DNA of 64,000 nt from Lampris incognitus. Its lineage: Eukaryota > Chordata > Actinopteri > Lampriformes > Lampridae. Of the stretch, positions 11,691 to 23,200 are shown piece by piece (the stretch's first letter is position 1; every line of letters begins with the position of its first letter). The position numbers and the translations under genes were made by a program. The notes beneath the pieces are model-generated. The model was not told the DNA's origin, did not search any database, and saw nothing but the letters and a program-made list of their open reading frames with translations. The stretch is taken from contig NC_079213.1 of NCBI RefSeq assembly GCF_029633865.1, positions 114,042,730 to 114,106,729 on the forward strand. Direction: 5' to 3'.

Positions 11691-11825
11691 CATTATGTAC
11701 GGGGCTCATGGTAATGCACAGCTTCAGAGAGAAACTGGCAATTCATGATCACACACAACTCAATGTACACATCCCGAGACTGAGAAGGAGCAGGGAGAAG
11801 AGCATCTTACTCTGCCTGCCCCTTA

Positions 11826-11828
<3 letters not shown>

Positions 11829-11884
<56 letters not shown>
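11829..11884. repeat. (CA)n microsatellite
   Basis: About 28 uninterrupted CA units. Confidence 0.97.
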
Positions 11885-11886
<2 letters not shown>

Positions 11887-12119
11887 CAGACTGGATGGTC
11901 TGTCAGTCAGTTACTCAACAACGAATACTCACAGCAACACGAGAAACGTAAAAGCATCAAGAAGCCACACACCATAGTTCCCCATTACCTGACGACTCCA
12001 TGTTGTCTCGTTACTCTTCCCCTATACAATCTCTTGAACCGGGAGATAGTCACCCAACCCTTTAGACCCTTCTCTGAGGAAATCCACGCCACATACTGAA
12101 ATACACATCTGCTTTACAG

Positions 12120-12960
12120 CAGTAGAGCGTAAAGGACGCGATGTGCCCCCGGCCCGGGGCTTTGGTCGGGGGTGGGGGGGGCTCGGGGCTAGAACGGTGG
12201 ACGGGCAGAACTAGCTAACCGGCTCGCTTGCTGTCTGGCTAAGCACATCGAGCGGGTCTAGAACAACAAAGACTGAATTACACCTCGCTTATCCCCGTCC
12301 TAACGCGCCGAACAGGGGGCCAGTCGAGGTCAGGACACCGCAAACCTGCGTTATATTCGCTGTTAGTGAGACGAGGCGTCGGTTAGCCGACCCACGGAGC
12401 GAAGCCATAACGTCTTGATCCCGGGAAAGACAGCAGCCAGGCAGCCGGCCAGCCGGCCAGGCAGCCGGCCAGTCAGGCAGCCGGGCACCGCACACGACCC
12501 GACGCTTCAGCTCGGCCGAACCACCCGGCAACACTCACCTGTCGGTCCCATGTTCCTGACAATTGCACCACGGCGTCCGTTGCGGTCTGTGTAGCTCGGC
12601 GTTTGAAAGCTCTGCGGTGCCGTGTCCACACGGGGAGGGTCGGTTCAGCCGGGCGCGTCAGCAGACGTCATCAATCGGCGACTGAAACCGCTAATCGCAA
12701 GCCGCAAAGCTAACGTCGGGTCGGGAGGAGGAACAAAGTACAACACAACAACGCGCTAACTCGTACCCGAACCTCCCGAACAGCTGGTAGGAAAACGTCG
12801 TGTACGTTGGAAGGTTGATTGTCTTCTGCGAAGTTAAGAGTTCGCTTTCCGGCTTAGTCAGCAGCTTCTCAGCCGGGTCGACAGCTAATTAACGGTTAGC
12901 TTTCCGGCTACGTTGCTCGCGAGCAGTTTACGGCTTTTGTCGCTATGCTAACTGTCTCAC
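12120..12960 (+). promoter_or_regulatory. CpG-rich region, likely sgta promoter and 5' end
   Basis: This stretch is distinctly richer in G+C and CpG than the flanks, lacks transposon signatures and lies about 0.7-1.5 kb upstream of the first sgta coding exon. That exon is preceded by a good acceptor (CACTTCCCAG at 13,569-13,578), which implies a non-coding first exon upstream, most plausibly in this island. I could not pinpoint the sgta donor. A minus-strand splice donor at 12,534 suggests the island is bidirectional. Confidence 0.55.
12535..12610 (-). other. Candidate first exon of a divergent minus-strand transcript
   Basis: On the minus strand the sequence reads ATGGGACCGACAG followed by GTGAGTGTT, a near-perfect splice donor, inside the CpG-rich region. 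In human, THOP1 is head to head with SGTA, so a divergent gene is expected here. I recognise no thop1 exon between 1 and 12,534, so the next exon would lie beyond a long repeat-filled intron or outside the window. The exon may be non-coding. Confidence 0.35.
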
Positions 12961-13619
12961 TTTGCTAATTTGATCCTCGCATCAATTCCACGCTGAGTCT
13001 TGGTGAAGACCATGCTATGTTATTTATGCTGAACCCTGGTTAACCTGGGCCCCAGCAACGGCTGATAGCATGGCTGTGGAAAGAGCACAACGTTGGCTAC
13101 TAGCTGCCATGTCTCCAAATAGGCAGCCCGGGTTGCCGGAATACTCCATAAGCTAACATGTCAGGGGTTGCTTAAATCAATCAATCAATCAATCAAGTTT
13201 CATTTTATATAACTCTTTTTTTAAATCATACATCCACCCTTATAACTTACGTCACTTTTTTTATTAAATCTGCAGCTGTACTAATAACTATTGTTCATGT
13301 GCACAGCCACTGACGTTAGCATGACACGCTAGTGGGTTCAAGATCAGCGCTTATGTCACCTCCAGGATCTTTTCCATCACACCACTTAGGCAGGAGTAAC
13401 AGCTTCTGAGAACATTCTGGAACGTTTACGAGCCACAGTTTACACACTATACAAATCAGGGAAACTGGTTTCCCCTTCTCTAGGAGCCTTCAGTAGGGGA
13501 ACTTAACTAAACTTAATTGTGTTCAGTATATGACAGATGTCCACTGTGTTGGCTTATTGCACTTCTGTCACTTCCCAGGTCTTTCCCATCACACTGCGTA
13601 GAGAGGGCCGTGCCTCACA

Positions 13620-14161
13620 ATGACAGACACAAAACGTCTTGCATTCTCCATCATCCAGTTCCTACATGACCAGCTTCAGTCCGGGGACCTCTCCTCGGAT
13701 GCCCAGGAGAGTTTAGAAGGTGACTGCTGTCTGCATACCAAGTGGAATCGGTTTGATTTTTTTTCCCTGATGTACAATAAAATCACACAAGGTTATGACT
13801 GGGACAGTAGAGATACTGGGTGGGAGAACATTATACATAGTTTCTGGATCTTTTATCCTCAACAAAAGTCACAGTGGTGGAATTAGATGTGATTACATTT
13901 CTAATGCCACAGAAACGTGACTGTCAGCTTCAAGCAGTTGATCCCAGTATTGCTGTTAAATTTAATTTGGAAGTAAACCTACAAACCTAAAACCACCCTT
14001 TAACTGATAATCTTAAAAAACAAGTTTTAAAATAGAAATTAATACTGTAGGGCTATACAGGCTAAATAAAACCTTCAACGGCAGGGAAAGTGCTCAACAA
14101 ACAATGAGCAAAATAATCCACATTATATATCTGGATATAGATTATATCCAGATTAATCTGG

Positions 14162-14221
<60 letters not shown>

Positions 14222-17200
14222 ATCCAGTGAGTCAAGTGAATTCTTTATGAGACAGTACAAGCCTTTTTCATGCCATAAGCAATCATCAGCTGTCATTTGA
14301 CAGTTTTGCTCCATATTTGTTGCCTACCATTGAGTGTTTTTTTAACAAAGTTTTATATATATATGCGGTACGGTTGCCCGTGGCCCAGTGATTAGCGCTG
14401 TCGCCCCACAGCAAGAAGATCCTGGGTTCGAACCCCAGGGTTGTCCAACCTTGGGATCATCCCAGGTTGTCCTCTGTGTGGAGTTTGCATGTTCTTCCAG
14501 TGTCTGCGGTGGGTTTTCTCCGGGTGCTCCGGTTGCCCCCACCATAAAAAAAAAAAAGAAAGAAAAGAAATGCATGTTAGGGTTAATACGCCTGTCTGTG
14601 CCCCTGACCGAGGCATGGCAAGACGAACTGGAGTTGGTCCCTAGGCGCTGCATGGTGGCTGCCCACTGTTCCCAGCTACACAGCTAGGATGGGTTAAATG
14701 CAGAAGAAGAATTTCCCCGAGGGGATTAATAAAGTATATCCAAAATAATAATAATAATAATAATAATGTGACTTTTATTGTCATTACTGTTAATCTGAGA
14801 CTAGTATGTTTTGATCCAGTGCTATATGGGTCCACTGATGAATAAAGCGTCTTGTTTTTTAGTTGCTGTCCAGTGTTTGGAGACAGCATTTGAAGTGTCA
14901 ACTAATGACCAGAATCTAGCTGTCCCCCAGACGTTACCAGAGATCTTCACTGCTGCCACATCCCAGGTACACTCCAGTTAGTAACTAATAATAATAATAA
15001 TAATACATTTTATTTGTGGGCACCTTTCAGAGCACTTAAGGACACCTTACAGAACACAGTTAAAAATATATTGAATATAAATAGTGTATATTTGCTATTC
15101 ATTCCAGAATTATTCTTAAAAGGCTTAAGGTATTGTTTATAAATTAAAGATAGATTTAAAGCTCCCCAGTCTTATTCATTATAAACAACAAATAAGTTGT
15201 AACTGTTAGTGATACTAAATGCAATTATTACTTTAAGCATATGATGATCACTTTGCTAAATTTGTGCAATATTGTGTGCTAATCAGGTCTTAACAGCCCC
15301 CTCTGTCATGTTAAAGATTGTAATTCATAGTAACCTTACATGTGCTGTTTTGATGGTAGTATCCAGCCCCTCCTGAAGTTAAGATCGACACAAGCCCAGA
15401 CACCCCCACAGAGGAAGAGATAGCTGAGGCGGAGCAACTCAAAACCGACGGTAAGACCAGTTTGGCATTTCAGGAAAGAGGTTTTCAATCAACGAGACAG
15501 TGGTGGGGGAATTCAGATGTCCTTCAGACATTTTGAATTCTTAGCAGCTACGTATGTTGTTTCTAATGAGAAGAAGAAATCTGAACGCCATTTGATTACC
15601 CACTGAAGTTCCTTAAATGGCAGACTAAATAGTTACATTCAGATTCTGTCAGTATTTTGCAGGTGATTAGTGATAATTTACTTTCCTGTGTCTTGATTTT
15701 TAAATGCCCATTATACAGTTGTCATAATGACTACAAGTTTAAGATTATGCCAGCTATTTCTTAACAGAGCTCAAGACGATTCTTTGAGTTAAAGCCCAAT
15801 AATGGGGCCTGCCTTCAAGTTCTTGACCATTAAGGTTTTTTTCTCCACACTAGGCAATGATCAAATGAAAGTGGAGAATTTTCAAGCAGCTGTGGAATTC
15901 TACTCCAAGGCTATCGTCATAAACCCCCAGAATGCGGTCTACTACTGCAACAGGTACTGGTCACCTGGACCACCATGCTCCCTTCCCACAGCTCAGTAGT
16001 TGGGTAATGAATGGTTTCCAGGTTTTAAAAGTTTGAAACGTTGAATCACAAAGTCAGGGCAAGTAACCTCCACTATCTGCATCAACCCACACCTGAAAAT
16101 CAATTTGAAAAGTATGGAAGTTTCCTCTATTAAGACCTGGAGGGAGCCTGTACTTTAATAGTGTTTTTTACGGTTAATGGGAGTCCATGTGGATTTTGAC
16201 TGTGTCCTCTGTAGGGCCGCAGCTTATAGCAAACTGGGGAACTATGCTGGAGCCGTGCAGGACTGTGAACTGGCCATTGGGATTGACCCCAACTACAGCA
16301 AAGCATACGGACGAATGGGGTGAGGATGACCGATTTCCCCTGTGGAGATGTAGTCTGATATGTGGCTGGTACTGGACCATCCCTTCTTTAGTTTTTCATT
16401 ATATTTGGTATATTTAAGAGTAATTAAAAACAAAGTTATTCCACAAAGACTTAAATTGTTCAAAAAGAAGGTAAGAATCTTTAATTGGGCCTCCTTGGTG
16501 ATGAATGAAAATATGCTCTTTTTCATCCCTGCTTCACAGTGGTTAAGCATTCATATCTGAGAACTTACTGGTAAAACCACAGGTTCTAGTTACTGGTCAC
16601 TGGGAATAGGCCAGTTTAACTACAGTCTGTTTCTGTAGCAATCAGAATTTCTCTACTCCTTTCTAGCCTGTTTTTCCCAACTGTCCAACTGATTTTATTG
16701 ATCAGTGTCACGTCACCATGGTAAATGGATTAGGCAGGCTCTAGCTACCGAAGGTGTGAGCAATAGAAGTGTGTCTGTTGATGGTTTCTCTATCAAGTTG
16801 AAAGTTTGGTCCTCCATACAGTTGAATTCATAGAGGACACTTGAGAAGGGTGGATTATGGTTTTAATAAAGGAATAAAAACTTTTTGTTCTCCAGTCGCT
16901 CAGGATAACAGTTCCCCAACAACAGACTTGAACTGTTTCCCTTTCTGTTAGCTATGTCGTTTTACTAATCTAACATTATCTATGGTACATTACGTCAAAG
17001 CTCTCTGTTGATTTTATTGGCTTGCTGGATGTGAGGAAGTTGAGACTATTGCTAAGTTTAGCTCTATTGCACAGCATGTCCCTTTTAACTTGTCATTGAC
17101 TTGTCGTTGTGTTTGGGGCTTTCTGCAGATTGGCTCTCGCCAGTCTGAACAAACACACAGAGGCAGTGAGCTATTATAAGAAAGCTCTGGAACTGGACCC

Positions 17201-20200
17201 TGACAACGAGACCTACAAGTCAAACCTGAAGATTGCTGAGCAGAAAATGGAGACCCCCAGCCCAGTAAGCTGTTCACACAGAACCAAGCTCAATAACACA
17301 GGGCAGAGAGGACACTAAAGAAAGACACATTAAATACGGTCTAAACCACTAATGAATAGAAAAAAATATATAGGAAGTATGGATCTCTACGAAGGTAGTT
17401 CATTCCAATAAATGCTTTATTTCAAAACATGATAATCAGCAATAGGATGTTTTTTCACATTAATGGAAATTATTTACTGTGTTCAATCAATCAAAAAATT
17501 AGAATATTGTGGAAAAGTTCATTATTTTCCGTAATTTAATTCAAAAAGTGAAACTTTCATATATTCTAGATTCATTACACAAAATGAAATATGGCAAGCC
17601 TTTTTTGTTTTAATCTTGATGATTACGGCTTACAGCTCGTGAAAATCAAAAATCCAGTATCTCAAAATATTAGAATATTACAGAAGACCAATAAAAAAAA
17701 AAAAAGGATTTATAATACAGAAATGTCGACCTTCTGAAAAGTATGTTCATTTATGCACTCAATACTTGGTTGGTCGGGGCTCCTTTTGCACGAATTACTG
17801 CATCAATGCGGCGTGGCATGGAGGCAATCAGCCTGTGGCACTGCTGAGGTGTTATGGAAACCCAGGTTGCTTTGATAGCGGCCTTCAGCTCATCTGCATT
17901 GTTGGGTCTGGTGTCTCTCATCTTCCTGTTGACAATGGTTCGGGTCGGGTGAGTTGGCTGGCCAGTCAAGCACAGTAATACCATGGTAGTTCTGGCACCG
18001 TGGGCAGGTGCCAAGTCCTGCTGGAAAATGAAATTAGCATCTCCATAAAGCTTGTCAGCAGACGGAAGCATGAAGTGCTCTAAAATCTCCTGGTAGACGG
18101 CTGCGTTGACTCTGGGCTTGATGAAACACAGTGGAGCAACACCAGCAGATGACATGGCACCCCAAATCATCACTGACTGTGGGAACTTCACACTGGACTT
18201 CAAGCAGCTTGGATTCTGTGCCACTCCACTCTTCCTCCAGACTCTGGGACCTTAATTTCCAAATAAAATGCAACATTTACTTTCATCTGAAAAGAGGACT
18301 TTGGACTACTGACCAACGGTCCAGTTCTTTTTCTCCTTGGCCCAGGTAAGACACTTCTGACGTCTCTGGTTCAGAAGTTGCTTGACACTAGGAATGCGAC
18401 ACTTGTAGCCCAGTTCCTGGGCACGTCTGTGCGTGGTGGCTCTTGATGCACTGACTCCAGCCTCAGTCCACTTCTTGTGAACCTCCCCCAAGTTCTTGAA
18501 TCGGCCTTGCTTGACAATCCTTTCAAGGCTGCCGTCATCCCTGTTGCTTGTGCACCTTTTCCTACCACACTTTTCCCTTCCGGTCAACTTTTCATGGATA
18601 TGTTTTGATACAGCACTCTGCCAACAGCCAGCCCTTTCAGCAATGACCTTCTGTGGCTTATGGGGTATTGTCAAGAGGAAGATGAGAGACACCAGACCCA
18701 ACAATGCAGATGAGCTGAAGGCCACTATCAAAGCAACCTGGGCTTCCATAACACCTCAACAGTGCCACAGGCTGATTGCCTCCATGACACGCCACATTGA
18801 TGCAGTAATTCGTGCAAAAGGAGCCCTGACCAAGTATTGAGTACATAAATGAACATACTTTTCAGAAGGTTGACATTTCTGTATTATAAATCCTTTTTTG
18901 GATTGGTCTTCTGTAATTTTATTTTTATTTCTAGTTTTTCCCCTTATCCCACCCGATTAACCCAATGGCATATGGCCGGAACTCTTGTCGAATAACTCGC
19001 CTGGCTCACGTTTCCACAGGAAGGAGATAGTCGTAATACCAGCTTCCTTCAAACTTGTGTCAGTTGCTCTCGCTATTTATGACGCTGAAGCCTCACATGG
19101 ATTGCATCACCTTCAAGCCGCGAAGAAGACGTAGGGAGAATGCTTTCAGTTGCTTGGCTGCAGGCGCCCCGGATGGGCCAGAGGGGTCGCTGGAGAATGA
19201 CGAGTCCCCGAACACTACACCGATCTACACCCACTATCCCTCGGGTAAGGGTGGCCTAATGAATGCCTTACTCCGTAGACGCTCTGGCCGTGACCGGTTA
19301 CGGCGAGTCTGGGATACGAACCTCCCAGCCACATGACGAGAGGACTGCAAGAACGGCGGTTTATTCCGCTCGGCCGTCAGAGCGGCTGGTCTTCTGTAAT
19401 ATTCTAATATTTTGAGATGCTGGATATTAGATTTTCATGAGCTGTAAGCTGTAATCATCAAGATTAAAACAAAAAAGGCTTGACATATTTCACGTTATGT
19501 GTAATGAATATAGAATATATAAAAGTTTCACTTTTTGAATTAAATTACGGAAAATAATGAACTTTTCCGCAATATTCTAATTTTCTAAGATGCACCTGTA
19601 TATGGCGCTTTTCTAGCTGTTGAAAGATTTCACAACTCCTTGTGGTCTGTTTTCTCTTCCAGACAGCAGGAATGGGAGGAGTGGATCTGGCAGGCTTGTT
19701 AAGCAACCCTGGCTTTATGAATATGGTGAGATCCAGTCACACATCTCCTTCCCTTCAAAATAGACATGACATTAGGCATTAGTTGACACTTTAATCTCAA
19801 ATGATTAAAATTACAGGGTAACCATCTTAAATACGGCTGTCAGTCTGTAACCCTGACCTCTACACCAGGGGTCCCCAAACTTTTTTGCACCGCGGTTTAA
19901 TATTGACAATATTCTGGCGGACCGGGGGAGGGACGGGGTGGGTTAATAACAACCAGAATATAGGTTAGGCTTCTAAGTCAATAGTATTATAACATTTAAA
20001 CTTTAAATGTTCACCGGTCGCAGTAAAGCTGTATTTTAGGTACCACTCATCGTATTACTCACCTTTTATCTCCCCTACCTCTTCCGAAGAAACTTTCAAG
20101 CGACGTTCGTTTTTTACGGTACTCATGGTAGCTAGCTAGCTGCTAGTAGCGAGCTGACTGAGTGCGTCTCTGAGTTATGAAGTTGGTTACCATTGGTCTG

Positions 20201-23200
20201 CGAATGCCACATGAATGAGTGATAAAATTACATCATTATACACACTTCAAGTATCCGTTTCAAATTAAAAGCCCTCTAGCATTACACGGTCCCCAGGCTT
20301 TTATTTGAATATTGTATATCATATTATTTCCTCAAAAGCTTTCAATTTACCAGTCAATCTTCATTCCAACCCTCACCTATGGCCATGAGCTTCGGGTAGT
20401 GAGCGAAAGGGTGAGATCGCGGATACAAGCGGCTGAAATGAGGTTCCTCCGTTGGGTGTCTGGGCTCAGCCTTAGAGATAGGGTAGATAGGCTCTACTCC
20501 GAGCTCCCTCTGGCTGTCTGGAGGCAGCTCGGAGTAGAGCCGCTGCTTCTTCACATCAAAAGGAGCCAGTTGAGGTGGTTCGGGCATCTGATTAGGATGC
20601 CTCCTGGGTGCCTTCCTTTGGAGGTTTTCCGGGCACGTCCAACTGGGAGGAGACCGCGGGGTAGACCCAGAACTCGCTGGAGGGACTACATGTCCAGTCT
20701 GGCCTGGGAATGCCTTGGGATCCCCCAGGAGGAGCTGGAGGGCGTTGCTGAGAAGAGGGATGTCTGGAGTGCCCTACTTAGCTTGCTGCCACCGCGACCC
20801 GACCCCGGAGAAGCGGTGATGATGAATGAATGAATGAATATTATTTCCTTACGGCCCCGGTAGCAAATGCTTTGCGGCTCGACGCCGGTCCGTGACCCGG
20901 TGGTTGAGGACCCCTGCTCTAGACCACCTTGTTACTGTCAGTGGATGGTTTGATTCAGATAATCCTCCACTTAAGTACCAACACAGTTGCAATAACAGCC
21001 ACGGCATTCGATATGCTAGTAATACCCTTTTCCCACTAGCCAAAAATGTCCGCCTTTGGTCAACGGAAAAAGGCGGATGTTAGTGGGTTTTTTTGGCCAG
21101 TGGGAAAAGGGTAGTAGTGACTGGCCGCTGAGGGACAGTATTGGCCAAAAGTTCAGCCGCTGCCAGTTTACCTGTGCTAACATTAAAATAAATATGAAGG
21201 CAAAGGTCAATGCAACCAGTGTTTTACTGACAACTGAAGATAAACTGATTTGTTTTTGAGCTGAGTTCTAAACTTTTTCCTCCTTAAAATTGGTTTTGAC
21301 ATTTGTAATATTGAAATTAAATCTTATCTTACTTTTGTTCGCACTAATCTGTCTGCATAAGAAGAGCAGCTAATGACTAGAAATGTGAAAATGTCTGCCT
21401 TCTTAAAAATTAAATTAAAACTGTCGTCTTCTTTAATCCCAGGCATCCTCTTTGATGAACAACCCACAAGTACAGCAACTGTAAGTTTATTTCAAGTTCT
21501 CCATTCCCACGTGTTTACTTTAGAACTGAAGCAAAGATCAGAGTCCTGAAACCTACAGGGATGTCAGCACTTCAGAGCTCCTTCTCGAAAGGAGACATGA
21601 TAGGGTTTTTTAAATTGAATGCACCAGATGAGGTTTTTAGTCATACAAACTCAACAGATTTGGACATTCTTGTTCTGTGAAATAAAATCAGTCATGAAAT
21701 CTTGTTGTTGGGAGTTATGAAGCATTTTTCTAGTATATATAAAAAGGCACGTTGCCAACAAATAGCTAACAGACACAAAAGAACTCACAGTGGAGATCAC
21801 TTCCAGGTTGAGCCTCCTACAGACTGTGGTTTCAGCAGTCCTGTAAGTTTATTGCAGGCCACCCTGTGTGATGTGGATCTAATAAACCTGGTACGACATC
21901 AAGTTTGTATGTAGACTGTACGATGACAACACTACTGAATCACAGGCTACGACGCAAGTCCATGAAAACGTCATCAGCGTGCGTGCCGCATCAGCATGCG
22001 TCATCAATCTTCGCCGCTGGTAGAGCAACATGACGCCAAGCAGGACTCCAGTCCTTTCAATAGTCACCGCAGCTCATTTTGTTGAATCCATGGCATTTGG
22101 GCCCCAGATGCTAACAGTCCGTTTGTTTTTGTTTAGCGCCAGCAAAGATTGTGCATGGCGTTGATCAGTGCGTCATTTCGTGCTGCATTCCTATTGGTTG
22201 GTTAGTAGACGTAGGTCATTGCATCAGTCACATTGTGAGATGGTCGTCCTACATTTCTGACACCGTTGTGTCCCAGGTTGTCTTCGGTCACAAGACCGTA
22301 ATAACAGCTGTCTTTGAACCTGTCTCACAGCGATGTAGGACCACCATTTTGGAGCTACGACCAAAGATATCACCACGTTTAGTCCTCTTTCATCTGACAC
22401 GGCCCACATCACACAGTCTGTAGGAGGCTTTAGTCACCAAAAAAAAAAAACTGCTCAATTCACCATCTATTTCCTGTCTTGTTTAGGATGTCGGGGATGA
22501 TGTCAGGAGCTTACGGTCCAATGGGAGCAGCAGGAGCCACTGGGGGAGGGGCCGGGGGAGCTGCAGCTGGCCCCGGGGACATCTCTGGACTCATCCAAGC
22601 GTACGTGTCCCCGCTAAGACCTTTTTCTGTTTATCCATGTTGGTGTGGTCAGCCACATGTTGGGGAATTTAACCTGTTTCCTGCAGCAGATAGCGGACCA
22701 TCGTTTTGAGCTGCTGGTCTGGCGAGGTGTGGGCTGCACCAGTTTCTGTGACCAGCAAATGAAAACATTGTCGAGGCGTTCGGGTAGCATAGCGGTCTAT
22801 TCCGTTACCTACCACCATGGGGATCTCCGGTTCGAATCCCCGTGTTACCTCCGGCTTGGTTGGGCGTCCCGACAGATACAATTGGCCGTTTCTGCGGGTG
22901 GGAAGCCAGATGTGGGTATATGTCCTGGTTGCTGCACTAGCACTTCCTCTGGTTGGTCGGGGTGCCTGTTCAAGGGGGGGGGGGGGACTGGGGGGAATAG
23001 CGTGATCCTCCCACACGCTACGTCCCCCTGGCGAAACTCCTCACTGTCAGGTGAAAAGAAGCAGCTGGTGACTCCACATGTATCGGAGGAGGCATGTGGT
23101 ATTCTGCAGCCCTCCCCGGGTCGGCAGAGGGGGTGAAGCAGAGACCGGAACACCTCGGAAAAGTGGGGTAATTGGCCAAGAACAATTGGGGGAACCCCCC

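Noticed and set aside
14388-14440. tRNA gene, suggested by A- and B-box motifs
   Set aside because: The motifs belong to the head of a dispersed SINE family; the same head appears at several other sites with a SINE body attached. The same applies to heads at 22,790, 33,340, 44,460, 48,700 and 48,970.
18496-18840. A 114-residue plus-strand frame across the Tc1 element
   Set aside because: Only its second half (from 18,660) is transposase sequence; the first half is antisense of the N-terminal region, so the frame is an accident of the fold-back.
22479-22709. Independent small gene starting at an ATG near 22,479
   Set aside because: It is sgta exon 9 read through its flanking introns; the splice borders and phase match the SGTA protein.
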